DNA of 44,134 nucleotides, taken from NCBI GenBank assembly GCA_030748495.1, contig JASMLX010000049.1, positions 1-44,134 on the forward strand, in the 5' to 3' direction. The DNA comes from Candidatus Poribacteria bacterium. Lineage in GTDB: Bacteria; Poribacteria; WGA-4E; UBA9662. The notes beneath the pieces were generated by a model. It made no database searches and had not been told where the DNA came from. It saw nothing but the letters and a program-made list of their open reading frames with translations. The position numbers and the translations under genes are program-made. This document shows, piece by piece, positions 18,745 to 28,411 of this stretch (the first letter of the stretch is position 1; the number at the start of each line of letters is the position of its first letter).

Positions 18745-19092
18745 ATGAATCGTCTAGCTCATACCGACCGCCTCGCAGTTGACTGCCAGGCACGTTCTCT
18801 TTCCCATGTACCGGTTCGAACCTGTTTGGGCTGCCGAAACAGGTTTCCTAAAAATCAGTTAATACGGTTAGCCATAGATTTGAACGGGGTCATTAATATC
18901 GATCTAGAAGGCAAGTATTTAGGAAGAGGGGCTTACACTTGTTCGTGTCTGAAGTGTGTCGAGCAAATTACAGGGGAAAATGACCAGAGCAGGCGCAAAT
19001 CTGCCCAGATCCTGAGCAGGTCTCTGAGAAAACGAATTTCTGAGAAAGAGGTGGCAGAATTGAACGCTATATTATTAAAGCTACAGACCTAA
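18745..19092 (+). CDS. rnpM: YlxR family protein (RNase P modulator RnpM)
   Basis: The 115-residue protein carries the YlxR/DUF448 core: VRTCLGCRNRFPKNQLIRL, then GKYLGRGAYTCSCLKCVEQI, then a basic tail (RSLRKRI). YlxR binds RNA; in Bacillus it has been reported to modulate RNase P. It sits between nusA and infB, its usual position. The N-terminal 24 residues before VPVRTCLGC are longer than usual, and the ATG is only two bases after AGG, so the exact start is uncertain. No ylxQ (L7Ae-like) gene follows. Confidence 0.9.
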   Translation: MNRLAHTDRLAVDCQARSLSHVPVRTCLGCRNRFPKNQLIRLAIDLNGVINIDLEGKYLGRGAYTCSCLKCVEQITGENDQSRRKSAQILSRSLRKRISEKEVAELNAILLKLQT

Positions 19093-19195
19093 CAGAATGC
19101 AGGTGGGGTGGGAACATCCATCGCTGGCACCTGCGAGTCAGCCTTTAGTTGCACAAACTTATACATCTGCCACATTCGCGTGAGCCTTTTTGAAT

Positions 19196-19201
19196 AGGAG
19201 G
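19196..19201 (+). promoter_or_regulatory. Consensus Shine-Dalgarno of infB
   Basis: A perfect AGGAGG lies seven bases before the infB ATG at 19209, stronger than those of the neighbouring genes in this operon. Confidence 0.8.
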
Positions 19202-19208
19202 CATCAAA

Positions 19209-21407
19209 ATGACAAACCAACAAACATCAAGTAAAAGCAAGAATATTCGTGTTTATGAACTGGCCAAGCAGCACGACCTAGCCAGTAAGGATTTTATTGA
19301 ACAGTTAGCAAGCTACGGGATCGAAGTCAAAAGCCACATGAGTACGCTGGATCCGGAGACAGTGGATCTAATCAGGTCTGAGATTGAAGGCGGAGATATC
19401 AAGTCTGAGACCGGAACTGTCGCGGCCCCGGAACTGGCAGATATATCCGCTCAGCCGTCCGTAACTGAAGCTGAAATCACAGAAATCACAGTCGAAACTG
19501 AAACATCACCGGCGGAAGCGGTAACACCCAAGAAATCGAGGAGAAAGAAGAAATCGAAAAGTAAGGGGGAAGTTAGATCTGGCCTTTCGAAGACGCCTTC
19601 TCCCCAGAAAAGACCATCTAAACTAGAAGTTGCCGAGAACCCAGACGAAGGTGCTAGCGACATCTCTGAAATCGTTGAAGGTATTGCTGTTGGACAACTG
19701 GCAACGGCACTCAAAAAGAACTCAACAGAAGTAATTATGCAGTTGATGAAATTGGGAATCATGGCTAATATTAACCAAAAATTAGACTTTGAGACACTGG
19801 GGATGGTTAGCCAAATCTTTGATTTCACTCCTGTTCGACAACGCTCTTTAGAAGAAGAAGTTCTTACCGAGATAGCAGATGATCCTGTAGATTTGGTTGC
19901 CAGGTCACCGGTAGTGACGATTATGGGGCATGTAGATCACGGTAAAACGTCTTTGCTGGATGCCATCCGTCAATCGAATGTCCTACAGACTGAAGCCGGT
20001 AGCATTACCCAACATATCGGTGCTTATCATGTTGAGCTAGAAGGTGGTAAGGTGGTTTTCTTGGATACACCAGGTCACGCTGCCTTCACAGCTATGCGGG
20101 CTAGAGGGGCCGAAGTGACCGATATTGTTGTCCTAATTGTAGCTGCTGATGATGGCATTATGCCACAAACCGTGGAAGCCATTAGTCATGCCAAAGCGGC
20201 AGAAGTACCAATCGTAGTCGCTATCAATAAAATCGATGTCGCCGGTGCCAGATCTGACTATGTCAAACAACAATTAATCGAACACGATCTAATGCCGGAG
20301 GAGTGGGGGGGACAAACAACCGTAGTAGAGATTTCAGCGCTAGAGCAGACCGGTGTAAGCGATTTATTGGAGCTTCTGCTTTTGGAAGCTGAGTTGCTAG
20401 AATTGAAAGCCAATCCGAATAAATTGGCACGTGCAACAGTCGTTGAAGCCAAATTAGACCGAGGGCGTGGTGCTGCAGCTACAATTCTGGTACAAGAAGG
20501 AACACTTAAGATCGGCAACTCTTTTGTAGCGGGGATGTATTCTGGTCGCGTCCGGGCCATGATCGATGACTGGGGGAACCAGGTCAAAGAGGCTGGGCCT
20601 TCAACACCGGTAGAAGTTCTCGGGTTCAACGGCGTTCCAGAAGCCGGTGACACCTTTTACGCGGTAGAAGCGGAGGGTATTGCTAAAGAAATCAGCAATA
20701 AACGCCAAGCTGAACATCGAGAGACTCAGTTAGGTTCAAATAGCAGAGTTACACTAGAATCCCTTTTTGAGCAGATTAAAGCTGGTGATGTCAAAGACCT
20801 AAACATTATCCTTAAAGGAGATGTTCAAGGGTCAGTTCAGGCTATAGCAGAATCACTCCAGAAACTCAGTAACAAAGAGGTCAAGGTGAATATAATTCAC
20901 CAAGCGGTTGGCGGCATAACAGAAGCTGATATTTTATTAGCCATAGCGTCAAATGCAATTGTAGCAGGGTTCCACGTTCGACCAACAACAGAAGCCATTA
21001 GAACCTCAGAGTCAGAAGGCATTGATGTTCGAAGCTACGATATTATCTACGATCTCATCAATGATGTTAGGTCTGCCATCGAAGGTCTATTAGAGCCAGA
21101 AATACGGGAGATTGTATTGGGCCGTGCGATTATCCGCGAAATTTTCCATGTTCCTCGTGCTGGTGCGGTAGCTGGTAGTTACGTTAATTGGGGGAAAGTT
21201 GTCCACAATCAACCGCTGCGGGTTCTACGGAATAACCGCTTGATTTACGAGGGAAATACCGACTCCCTGCGGCGATTCCAAGACAACGTAACTGAGGTAG
21301 CGACGAATTACGAGTGTGGAATTTCCATCGATGGGTTCGATGATTTCAAAGTTGATGATGTCTTGGAGTGTTATACTCAAGAGCGAGTGGCACGTAAACT
21401 TCAGTGA
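19209..21407 (+). CDS. infB: Translation initiation factor IF-2
   Basis: IF-2 is the GTPase that brings initiator tRNA to the 30S subunit and promotes subunit joining. The 732-residue chain has an N-terminal IF2_N domain ([20 protein letters not shown]), a basic linker ([14 protein letters not shown]), a second IF2_N domain ([20 protein letters not shown], ~160-205) and the G domain from about residue 236 with G1 [10 protein letters not shown]2 [11 protein letters not shown]3 DTPGHAAF, G4 NKID and G5 SALEQTG. Domains II-IV follow ([38 protein letters not shown]). Length matches short IF-2 forms. A small inverted repeat (CTCTTC-taaa-GAAGAG) sits just after the stop. Confidence 0.98.
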   Translation: MTNQQTSSKSKNIRVYELAKQHDLASKDFIEQLASYGIEVKSHMSTLDPETVDLIRSEIEGGDIKSETGTVAAPELADISAQPSVTEAEITEITVETETSPAEAVTPKKSRRKKKSKSKGEVRSGLSKTPSPQKRPSKLEVAENPDEGASDISEIVEGIAVGQLATALKKNSTEVIMQLMKLGIMANINQKLDFETLGMVSQIFDFTPVRQRSLEEEVLTEIADDPVDLVARSPVVTIMGHVDHGKTSLLDAIRQSNVLQTEAGSITQHIGAYHVELEGGKVVFLDTPGHAAFTAMRARGAEVTDIVVLIVAADDGIMPQTVEAISHAKAAEVPIVVAINKIDVAGARSDYVKQQLIEHDLMPEEWGGQTTVVEISALEQTGVSDLLELLLLEAELLELKANPNKLARATVVEAKLDRGRGAAATILVQEGTLKIGNSFVAGMYSGRVRAMIDDWGNQVKEAGPSTPVEVLGFNGVPEAGDTFYAVEAEGIAKEISNKRQAEHRETQLGSNSRVTLESLFEQIKAGDVKDLNIILKGDVQGSVQAIAESLQKLSNKEVKVNIIHQAVGGITEADILLAIASNAIVAGFHVRPTTEAIRTSESEGIDVRSYDIIYDLINDVRSAIEGLLEPEIREIVLGRAIIREIFHVPRAGAVAGSYVNWGKVVHNQPLRVLRNNRLIYEGNTDSLRRFQDNVTEVATNYECGISIDGFDDFKVDDVLECYTQERVARKLQ

Positions 21408-21511
21408 AGGCAACTCTTCTAAAGAAGAGGCATCTTCTGTAAATCGTACAGTCAAATAGCGAAGTTACCTTTGCCCAAAAAAGTCGAATTTGATCAGATA
21501 CGAGTTCCGCA

Positions 21512-21796
21512 ATGCATGTTGGCGTTTGCACTGTTTATCTCTCTATTCCAGCAAGTCAGTCGTTGAAAGATAAACGTCAAGTAGTCAAAAGCCTGATTGA
21601 CCGCGTTAAAAGTCGCTTTAACGTCGCTGTTGCAGAGGTTGATGCGTTGGATGCGCACCAGCGTTCTGTTATTGGCTTGGTTTCTATTTCCAATAGCCCA
21701 CAACACCTTAACCAAATGCTATCTCGTACCATCGAGTTTATCGAAAACATGCACCTAGCTATTCTTCTTGACTATGAGATGGATTTAAGTTATTAA
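21512..21796 (+). CDS. YlxP-like protein (DUF503)
   Basis: The 94-residue protein is a full-length DUF503 protein: MHVGVCTVYLSIPASQSLKD, KRQVVKSLIDRVKSRFNVAV, AEVDALDAHQRSVIGLVSIS. The SLKDKR and FNVAVAEVD blocks are the family signature. YlxP lies between infB and rbfA in many bacteria and is thought to assist 30S maturation; the molecular role is not settled. Its position here is exactly the usual one. Confidence 0.92.
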   Translation: MHVGVCTVYLSIPASQSLKDKRQVVKSLIDRVKSRFNVAVAEVDALDAHQRSVIGLVSISNSPQHLNQMLSRTIEFIENMHLAILLDYEMDLSY

Positions 21797-21939
21797 TCGG
21801 GTTTTGAGGAATGGTGCAGCCAGACGAAAGGGGCTCTTCGTTCCTACCTTTCGACATCCTGCAAACTGGATTCGGAAGAGAAATACTCCAATGAAACGAA
21901 GGTGCTACTTTGCGAACGAGCCATTATTAAAATAACGCC

Positions 21940-22287
21940 ATGGCCGGTTTGAGACGAATTGAACGGGCAGCAGAGCTTATCCAAAGAGAGTTAAGCTCTA
22001 TTTTGCAAAATGAAGTCAGGGATCCACGTCTTGCCTTTTGTACTGTTGCCCATGTCGAACTAACATCAGATCTAAGGTATGCCAAAGTGGTGGTTAGTGC
22101 GGTCAGCGACCAAAAAGAGGATGTTTTAATGGCACTGGAAAAAGCCAGCGGTTTTTTGCGTCGCCAAGTTGGAGCTCGGATAAATTTACGTTATACCCCG
22201 GAACTTCGTTTTAGAATTGATAATACCGTTGATCGATTAATGGAAATAGATCAAATGTTAGCTTCTATTCGAAAATCAGATCCATGA
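21940..22287 (+). CDS. rbfA: Ribosome-binding factor A
   Basis: RbfA binds 16S rRNA near helix 1 during late 30S maturation. The 115-residue length and pattern are typical: RRIERAAELIQRELSSIL, VRDPRLAFCTVAHVELTSDL, RYAKVVVSAVSD, GFLRRQVGARINLRYTPELR, FRIDNTVDR. The conserved KH-fold AKVVVS and LRYTPELRF blocks are intact. No strong Shine-Dalgarno is seen. The stop TGA overlaps an ATG of a possible 33-codon frame. Confidence 0.95.
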   Translation: MAGLRRIERAAELIQRELSSILQNEVRDPRLAFCTVAHVELTSDLRYAKVVVSAVSDQKEDVLMALEKASGFLRRQVGARINLRYTPELRFRIDNTVDRLMEIDQMLASIRKSDP

Positions 22288-22385
22288 GCAGATCCGTCTG
22301 CTTTATCGTTGATGCTCAAGCCAGTAGATGGTGGAACGATGTCAGCTTTTGTCAGGATAGGCTTCAGACCAATCCGGTCAATTGA
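22284..22385 (+). CDS. Possible 33-residue small ORF overlapping the rbfA stop
   Basis: An ATG at 22284 overlaps the rbfA stop as ATGA and opens MSRSVCFIVDAQASRWWNDV and 13 more residues, stopping at 22383-22385, 24 bases before nrnA. The overlap suits translational coupling, but a frame this short can arise by chance and nothing in it is recognisable. Confidence 0.2.
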   Translation: MSRSVCFIVDAQASRWWNDVSFCQDRLQTNPVN

Positions 22386-22409
22386 GACGGTAAATCCAGA
22401 TTTAAGCCG

Positions 22410-23414
22410 ATGGTACAAAAATACTTTGAAGTTTTAAATCTGCTCGGTCAATATCAGCATTTTGCCCTATCGACCCATGTTAACCCTGACGGTGATGCCT
22501 TGGGTTCAGAATTGGCACTTTATTCAATCTTAAAGGATCTGGGTAAACGTGTCCATATTTTTAATACTGATATAACTCCAAAAACCTATCATTTTCTCCC
22601 TTTTCAGCACCACATCAAATCTCCCGCTGATCTTAGAACAGTTTATTCAGGTATAATGCCGGAAGTTTTGGTCGTACTGGATTCGGGTAGCTTAGACCGA
22701 ATTGGCGATCAGTTAGCTCGTCAGCTCCAACCTACAGAAGCTATTGTCAACATTGATCACCATAATACTGCCACTAAATTTGGGGATCTCAACTTGATTG
22801 AGACCGGGGCATCGTCGACAGCTGAGATTATTTATCGCTTAATTGAGGCCAGTGGGATGGAGATGGGACCGGAGCGTGCCCTCTGCCTGTATACAGGTCT
22901 AATGTTTGATACCGGTTGTTTTCGCTACTCCAACTCAACACCTGTCGCACACCGGATTGCCGCTGACTTAATCGAGGAGGGGATCTCGGTTGATGAAGTT
23001 TATCGCTTTGTTTACGATACTGTTCCTCAAGTTCGATTGCATTTGTTAGGGGATGTTTTGCAGACTTTGGAAACAACAGAAGATGCTAAGATTGCTTGGA
23101 TTTCTGTTACCCAAGACGCACTAAAGAAAAATGAAGCCTCTTCGAATGACTTGGAAGGGGTTGTCAATTACATTAGATCCATCGATTCGGTTGAGGTCGC
23201 AATTGTAGCTAACGAATTGGAAACTGGAGACACCAAAATTAGTATGCGAAGTAAAACGAATGTTGATGTTGGTCAGATTTGTGGATTATACGATGGTGGT
23301 GGTCATGCCCGTGCTGCGGGCTGTCTGATTCAGGAGCCTTTGTACGAAGCCTTAGCGAAGGTCGTCGCGAGTGCACGGTTACATATAGATGGATGGAATT
23401 CTAAATCTGAATAA
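22410..23414 (+). CDS. nrnA: DHH/DHHA1 phosphoesterase, NrnA-like oligoribonuclease
   Basis: NrnA-type enzymes degrade very short RNA and often dephosphorylate pAp, using two metal ions. The 334-residue protein has the DHH motifs: HVNPDGDALGSELAL (residues 23-37), VVLDSGSLDRIGDQ (~88), NIDHHNTATKFGDLNLIETG (~114) and GLMFDTGCFRYSNSTP (~165). The DHHA1 substrate-binding domain ends in YDGGGHARAAGC (~296). The gene occurs between rbfA and truB in many bacteria. Its end overlaps the start of truB by 26 bases, suggesting coupled translation. Confidence 0.92.
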   Translation: MVQKYFEVLNLLGQYQHFALSTHVNPDGDALGSELALYSILKDLGKRVHIFNTDITPKTYHFLPFQHHIKSPADLRTVYSGIMPEVLVVLDSGSLDRIGDQLARQLQPTEAIVNIDHHNTATKFGDLNLIETGASSTAEIIYRLIEASGMEMGPERALCLYTGLMFDTGCFRYSNSTPVAHRIAADLIEEGISVDEVYRFVYDTVPQVRLHLLGDVLQTLETTEDAKIAWISVTQDALKKNEASSNDLEGVVNYIRSIDSVEVAIVANELETGDTKISMRSKTNVDVGQICGLYDGGGHARAAGCLIQEPLYEALAKVVASARLHIDGWNSKSE

Positions 23415-24234
23415 ACCCTTTGGTCTTACCTCCCGGCGAGCAGTGGATCAGGTGCAGAGGCTCTTAAAAGTTAAAAAAGCTGGACATGGTGGCACTTTAG
23501 ACCCAATAGCGACAGGTGTCTTACTAATTTGTCTAGGACGAGCGACCAAATTTTTTGAAGCTCTGCAAGTTGGTACAAAAACCTACCAGGCTACCATGAT
23601 GCTCGGGCTAACTACCGACAGCTTTGATACTAGCGGGGAAATTCTTTCCACTTCAGACGCCAGCCAGATTACTACCGATCAGATTGAGCAAGTTCTTTGT
23701 CGTTTCACCGGTCAAATTGAGCAGACCGTTCCAATGTTTTCGGCTGTTAAGCACCAAGGGGTGCGGCTCTACAAGATGGCTCGAAAAGGGGTTCAGCTCG
23801 ACGATCTACCAAAAAGAAAAGTAGAGATCTCTTTATTGAAACTGATCTCGGTCGGTCTAACCCCCTCATTTACTGATAAACACCCATCGGGGGGCCATTG
23901 GTCCCAACCCTTCGATATGTCGCAATCAAGACTCGAAGGCGCGTCTACTCATACTGCCACTCTTAATGTAACTGTCCGCATTACCTGTACTAAAGGTACT
24001 TATATTCGATCTCTGGTTTCGGATATCGGAAAAGATCTTGCCTGTGGTGCCGTACTTTCCGGGTTGACCCGGACTAGCTCAGGCGTCTTTCATTTAAAAG
24101 ATGCGTATACCATCGAACAAATCAAAAAAAAACCATCAATTGCAAGTGAGGCGATTATTCCGTTGGAGCAGGCTCGCCAAGTCTTAGGCCATTACCGGAG
24201 GCAGATCTCCTCCAACAAAGGGACAGAGACTTGA
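23389..24234 (+). CDS. truB: tRNA pseudouridine(55) synthase TruB
   Basis: TruB converts U55 of tRNA to pseudouridine. The 281-residue protein begins with ILNLNKPFGLTSRRAVDQV and has the catalytic motif KKAGHGGTLDPIATGVLLI with nucleophile Asp38. Later motifs are TQTYQ-like GTKTYQATMMLGLTTDSFDT, QTVPMFSAVKHQGVRLYKMA and ITCTKGTYIRSLVSDIGKDL. An insertion of roughly 35 residues (about 160-195) rich in Ser, His and Gly separates the KLISVG strand from the TKGTYIR block and is not usual for the family. The start overlaps nrnA; the stop overlaps the TTG of ribF. Confidence 0.95.
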   Translation: MDGILNLNKPFGLTSRRAVDQVQRLLKVKKAGHGGTLDPIATGVLLICLGRATKFFEALQVGTKTYQATMMLGLTTDSFDTSGEILSTSDASQITTDQIEQVLCRFTGQIEQTVPMFSAVKHQGVRLYKMARKGVQLDDLPKRKVEISLLKLISVGLTPSFTDKHPSGGHWSQPFDMSQSRLEGASTHTATLNVTVRITCTKGTYIRSLVSDIGKDLACGAVLSGLTRTSSGVFHLKDAYTIEQIKKKPSIASEAIIPLEQARQVLGHYRRQISSNKGTET

Positions 24235-25172
24235 AGGTAATCGACGGCTACGACACGCCGATTACCGACTCAGGTGTAGTGCTAACCGTGGGTATCTTCG
24301 ACGGCATTCACCTCGGTCACCAGACTGTTTTTGAAGAAATACTTCGTTGGGGGAAAACGAGGCAATTGCCAACGGCAGTAATGACATTCGACCCGTCTCC
24401 AACCGAGTTCCTGCAACCTAACCACGCGCCCCCCAGACTTACACAACTGAGCCAGAAAATCGATATTCTGCGTTCTTTTAGTCTAGATGCGGTCTTCGTC
24501 CTTAAATTTGATGCTCGACTGGCAAGCACGTCACCTGAAGATTTCATTTTGCTGATATTAGTGCAGCAGCTAAAGGTCCGACACCTCGTCATTGGCTATG
24601 ACTGGCACTTTGGCCAAAACCGCAGCGGAAATCCGGAGATGTTACAGGCATATGGTAGGAAGTATGGATTTGGTGTTACGGTTGTCGAACCACAGCAAGT
24701 CGATGGCATTTCCGTCCATAGCACTCAAATTCGCGCTACTATTGTTGAGGGGAATTTAGATTTAGTACGAACAATGTTAGGTCGCCCCTATACAGTTCGA
24801 GGATCTGTTGTCCGTGGAAGCCAACACGGTCAAGGCCTCGGTTTTCCAACTGCGAACATAGATGCCGGACGACAAATGTTACCTCCGAACGGAGTCTATG
24901 CAGTGTGGGCTATACTGAATTCGCCCAGTGGCTGTGGAACGACAACCTATTTTGGGGTCGCCAATATCGGCATTCGTCCAACTTTCGGAGGTGACAAGCG
25001 ACAAACCGAAGTTCATTTACTTAACTTTAATCAGGATATTTACGGACAGGAATTAGATCTTATTTTCTGCCAAAAAATTCGAGAGGAACATAAATTTCCA
25101 GATTTGGCGACTTTGGCTAATCAGATTCGGCGAGATATTGTTGTGGCCCGATCTGCGTTGAAACTCAGCTAG
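24231..25172 (+). CDS. ribF: Bifunctional riboflavin kinase/FAD synthetase RibF
   Basis: RibF phosphorylates riboflavin to FMN and adenylylates FMN to FAD. The 313-residue protein has the N-terminal nucleotidyltransferase domain (GIFDGIHLGHQTVFEEI, IGYDWHFGQNRSGN, STQIRATIVEGNLDL) and the C-terminal kinase domain (RGSQHGQGLGFPTANID with the PTAN motif, YFGVANIGIRPTFGG, EVHLLNFNQDIYGQELDL). The TTG start overlaps the truB stop as TTGA, with AAGGGA upstream. truB-ribF adjacency is widespread. Confidence 0.95.
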   Translation: MKVIDGYDTPITDSGVVLTVGIFDGIHLGHQTVFEEILRWGKTRQLPTAVMTFDPSPTEFLQPNHAPPRLTQLSQKIDILRSFSLDAVFVLKFDARLASTSPEDFILLILVQQLKVRHLVIGYDWHFGQNRSGNPEMLQAYGRKYGFGVTVVEPQQVDGISVHSTQIRATIVEGNLDLVRTMLGRPYTVRGSVVRGSQHGQGLGFPTANIDAGRQMLPPNGVYAVWAILNSPSGCGTTTYFGVANIGIRPTFGGDKRQTEVHLLNFNQDIYGQELDLIFCQKIREEHKFPDLATLANQIRRDIVVARSALKLS

Positions 25173-25179
25173 AATTTAA

Positions 25180-25209
25180 TTTACAAATTGTAATAAGGTG
25201 TGGTATAGT
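25180..25209 (+). promoter_or_regulatory. Candidate promoter for rpsO-pnp
   Basis: TTTACA (25180-25185) and TATAGT (25204-25209) are 18 bases apart in the only gap over 90 bases in the ribF-pnp stretch. An independent rpsO promoter is usual in other bacteria. Confidence 0.45.
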
Positions 25210-25272
25210 AGCTTTGTATTTTAGCCTAAGCTAATTACAATAAAGGGAAAAGTAAGATCAGGAGTATATAAT

Positions 25273-25560
25273 TTGGGGTTGAATAAAGAAATTACGCAAC
25301 AAATTGTAGAAGACCAAAAAACGCATGACACAGACACTGGATCTCCAGAAGTTCAGATTTCGCTGTTGAACACACGAATTCAGAAGTTGACTCAGCATTT
25401 GCGTACACACCAAAAAGACCATCATTCTCGATACGGTATGTTTAAACTCGTCGGTCAACAAAGGCGACTGCTTCGCTATTTATACAAGAACGATGCACCG
25501 CGCTATCGCAGACTGATCCAGAAACTCGGTCTTAGAGATGTTATTAGTAGAAGAGGATAA
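25273..25560 (+). CDS. rpsO: 30S ribosomal protein S15
   Basis: S15 is a primary 16S rRNA-binding protein of the 30S platform. The 95-residue protein is typical: [60 protein letters not shown]. The start is a TTG at 25273 preceded by AGGAG; a TTG two codons later is a close alternative. It is followed by pnp, the conserved pair in which S15 and PNPase are co-transcribed. Confidence 0.97.
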   Translation: MGLNKEITQQIVEDQKTHDTDTGSPEVQISLLNTRIQKLTQHLRTHQKDHHSRYGMFKLVGQQRRLLRYLYKNDAPRYRRLIQKLGLRDVISRRG

Positions 25561-25621
25561 CCTCCACCATAGTAGAAGCATTGGAGAACAGAGTTAGAAA
25601 AATGAAGGAGCTAGAAATAAG

Positions 25622-27943
25622 TTGAAAGTAGAAATGCAACTGGGGAGAGAAATGCTCTCTATCGAAACAGGAAAAGTTGCAAAACAGGCAGACGGTTCAG
25701 CATGGATACAATATGGTGGTACGGTTGTTTTAGTAACAGTAGTAGCAGACAGAAGAGAAGCAGATAAAGATTTTTTTCCCTTAACTGTTGACTATCGAGA
25801 ACGAGGATACGCCGGCGGGAAGATTCCAGGTGTCTACGGACGACGAGAACCACGACCAGGTGTGCCGGAACAGCTAACTTCCCGCTTGATTGACCATTGT
25901 ATACGCCCCCTTTTCCCAAAAGATTACAACCAAGAAGTCCAAGTTTTATGTTCGGTACTCTCCTACGACCGAGAGCATTTAGCCAATGTGCCAGCTTTGA
26001 TCGGTACCTCTGCAGCTCTCAGTATTTCCGATATTCCCTTTAACGGTCCTGTTGGTGCTATTGTTGTCGGTCGGATTGATAACCAGCTGATCGTTAATCC
26101 AACGGCTGAAGAGATGGATCAGTGCGAATTAGAACTATTTGTTAGTGGCAATCAAAATGCCGTTATGTCAGTCGAAGGCAGCTTGCACGAAATACCAGAA
26201 GATGAGGTTATTGACGCAATCGTTTTTGCCCATGAGCAAATTAAAAATATTATCAAATTACAAGAAGGTCTAGTTGCTGTTTGTGGAGTTGAGAAAAGAG
26301 AATTCATTAGGAAAAGTATTGATGAAGAGCTGAGGGAAAAAGTGAAATCGCTAGCGGTTTCCAGAATTCGCCAATCAATCGGCACCGTGGAAAAGCAAGA
26401 AAGAAGTGATTTCTTAGCCGATTTAGAAGCTGATGTCCTGGAGCAGGTTATTGATGCTAATGATAATGAAGAAGTTGTCATGGCCGTTGCTCAAGATACA
26501 AGATCTATTCTCGAGGATCTAGAAAAACAGGAGATGAGGGAGTCCATTCTCAATCAAGGTACCCGAGTAGACGGACGTGCAGTGACCGAAATTCGCCCGA
26601 TTTCAGGCGAAGTTTCGCTTCTGCCAAATGTTCATGGTTCATCCCTTTTCTCGAGAGGTCAAACACAGGCATTGTGTGCGGTTACTTTAGGAACTGGATT
26701 AGACGCTGATATTGAGCGAAGTCTAGCTGGCGAGAAGAGTAAACCTTTCTTCTTACATTACAACTTCCCTCCTTATAGTGTTGGTGAAGTCAAACGCATG
26801 ATGGGTCCTAGCCGCCGCGATATTGGCCACGGTTCATTGGCTGAAAATGCAATCAAATCGGTTATTCCTGCAAAAGATGAGTTCAACTATACTATTCGCG
26901 TGGTTTCAGAAATTTTGGAATCAAATGCTTCGTCTTCGATGGCAACGGTTTGCGGGGCTACATTAGCGCTCTTGGATACTGGTGTTCCGTTGAAAAAAAC
27001 TGTTGCAGGTGTTGGTGTAGGTTTGATTAAGGAAGGAGACCAAGAGGTTATCCTGACCGATATGATTGGAGTGGAAGACTTTCTCGGCGACATGGATTTC
27101 AAGGTGGCCGGGACTAGAGATGGTGTCACGGCTATCCAGATGGACATTAAAATCGATGGGGTAACACCGGAACTGATGAAGCAAGCGATCCATCAATCTC
27201 GTGAGGCTCGCTTATTCGTTTTAGACAAAATGGACGAAGTTATCAGCACACCACGTGAAGAACTTTCGCCCTACGCTCCTCGAATTAATACCATAAAAAT
27301 CCCGGTCGATAAGATCAAAGATGTCATCGGACCGAGAGGCAAAGTCGTCCAGCAGATCCAGGAAGAGACAGGGGTTACGATCAGCATCGAAGATGATGGT
27401 CGTGTCGAGATTGCCTCCACTAGCGCTGAAGCCGCAACCGAAGCCGAAGAAAAAGTCAAAGAGATTATCGCGGTTCCAGAAGTCGACAAGGAATACAGCG
27501 GTAAGGTTGTTCGGGTTGCCCCTTTTGGTGCATTTGTCAAGATTCTACCCAACTGTGATGGGATGGTTCATATTTCGCAGATGGGGAATGGATACGTCCG
27601 GCAGGTTGAAGATATTCTAAACATTGAGGATGAGGTAACCGTTCGTGTGATCTCAATAGATGATCAAAACCGTGTCGATTTAGCCTTATCTGGCGAAAGT
27701 GCAGTTCGTGCTAACGAGATTTCGGAACAAACACCCCGGCGAGAAGATTCTCCGTCTGAGGGAGGGCCTTCTGGGCCTCGCAGAAATTCTGGTTACCGAG
27801 ACGGTGGTAGAACTGGTACCGGGAACGCCAGGAGACGGGACCGGGGCCGTGAGGGTAGCGGTAGACCGGCGGGTGGCAACCGGTATCGCAACGAAGGCCA
27901 AGGCCGTAACAATGCCCCCCGTATTCCGAAAGGTCGACCTTAG
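25622..27943 (+). CDS. pnp: Polyribonucleotide nucleotidyltransferase (PNPase)
   Basis: PNPase degrades RNA 3' to 5' by phosphorolysis and is part of the RNA degradosome. The 773-residue protein has the first RNase PH domain (TVVLVTVVADRREADKDFFP, YAGGKIPGVYGRREPRP), the all-helical linker, the second RNase PH domain (FSRGQTQALCAVTLGTGLDA, SNASSSMATVCGATLALLD, AGVGVGLIKEG), a KH domain (DVIGPRGKVVQQIQEETGV) and an S1 domain (GKVVRVAPFGAFVKILPNCD). It ends in a tail of about 60 residues rich in Arg, Gly and Asn (RDGGRTGTGNARRRDRGREG), an RGG-like segment likely to bind RNA or partners. The TTG start follows AAGGAG by 11 bases. Confidence 0.97.
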   Translation: MKVEMQLGREMLSIETGKVAKQADGSAWIQYGGTVVLVTVVADRREADKDFFPLTVDYRERGYAGGKIPGVYGRREPRPGVPEQLTSRLIDHCIRPLFPKDYNQEVQVLCSVLSYDREHLANVPALIGTSAALSISDIPFNGPVGAIVVGRIDNQLIVNPTAEEMDQCELELFVSGNQNAVMSVEGSLHEIPEDEVIDAIVFAHEQIKNIIKLQEGLVAVCGVEKREFIRKSIDEELREKVKSLAVSRIRQSIGTVEKQERSDFLADLEADVLEQVIDANDNEEVVMAVAQDTRSILEDLEKQEMRESILNQGTRVDGRAVTEIRPISGEVSLLPNVHGSSLFSRGQTQALCAVTLGTGLDADIERSLAGEKSKPFFLHYNFPPYSVGEVKRMMGPSRRDIGHGSLAENAIKSVIPAKDEFNYTIRVVSEILESNASSSMATVCGATLALLDTGVPLKKTVAGVGVGLIKEGDQEVILTDMIGVEDFLGDMDFKVAGTRDGVTAIQMDIKIDGVTPELMKQAIHQSREARLFVLDKMDEVISTPREELSPYAPRINTIKIPVDKIKDVIGPRGKVVQQIQEETGVTISIEDDGRVEIASTSAEAATEAEEKVKEIIAVPEVDKEYSGKVVRVAPFGAFVKILPNCDGMVHISQMGNGYVRQVEDILNIEDEVTVRVISIDDQNRVDLALSGESAVRANEISEQTPRREDSPSEGGPSGPRRNSGYRDGGRTGTGNARRRDRGREGSGRPAGGNRYRNEGQGRNNAPRIPKGRP

Positions 27944-28057
27944 AAATTGAGAATCAAAGTTTGCCTTCGATCTGGCGAAAAACCTAAATTTTAACCGGTG
28001 TGTTTTCCGGCCCAAGCCGAAGGCGCTAGTCTTTGGTTTTGTGCTTGATCGGAGAAA

Positions 28058-28282
28058 TTGAAAATTCCGGCCCCCAGACTCCTTAAGCAAGACAACCTGT
28101 TAGAACAGAAATGGCTAACGCATTTACTGGCTGGCATTTTGGTTATCCAAGTTATCGCATTGATATTCTCATTGAAATATCGGGATCAGATTGTCGAACA
28201 TACAAAAAATCTACCGGGGTTAATTCAAGACAGTATTTTCTCCGGTAGTTCAAAAAATAACCGTCCCCGCCCATTTGAATAA
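28058..28282 (+). CDS. Small single-pass membrane protein, unrecognised
   Basis: This 74-residue frame has one clear membrane helix (about residues 23-40, HLLAGILVIQVIALIFSL) followed by a basic KYRDQ and a hydrophilic tail. The TTG start at 28058 has GGAG four bases upstream. It lies between pnp and the LptE-like gene and ends just before a REP-like palindrome. No family is recognised. The hydrophobic pattern makes it more convincing than a chance frame. Confidence 0.5.
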   Translation: MKIPAPRLLKQDNLLEQKWLTHLLAGILVIQVIALIFSLKYRDQIVEHTKNLPGLIQDSIFSGSSKNNRPRPFE

Positions 28283-28291
28283 AAATGGCCA

Positions 28292-28339
28292 TCCCTTCGA
28301 CCTGAACTCGCGATATGTCGTGAGCAGAGTTCGAAGGGA
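28292..28339. repeat. REP-like palindrome
   Basis: TCCCTTCGA (28292-28300) and TCGAAGGGA (28331-28339) are perfect inverted arms; the inner parts pair partially, giving arms of about 22 bases with 17 matches. It lies 10 bases after a stop codon. The 'CCCTTCGAC...CTC' style is common in intergenic repetitive palindromes of many bacteria. Confidence 0.6.
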
Positions 28340-28411
28340 CGTTAGTAAGCCTGCCTTTGCCGTAAATAGCAGTTTCAGACTTGGATTCTTACCATAAGTC
28401 GCTATCCTGTT

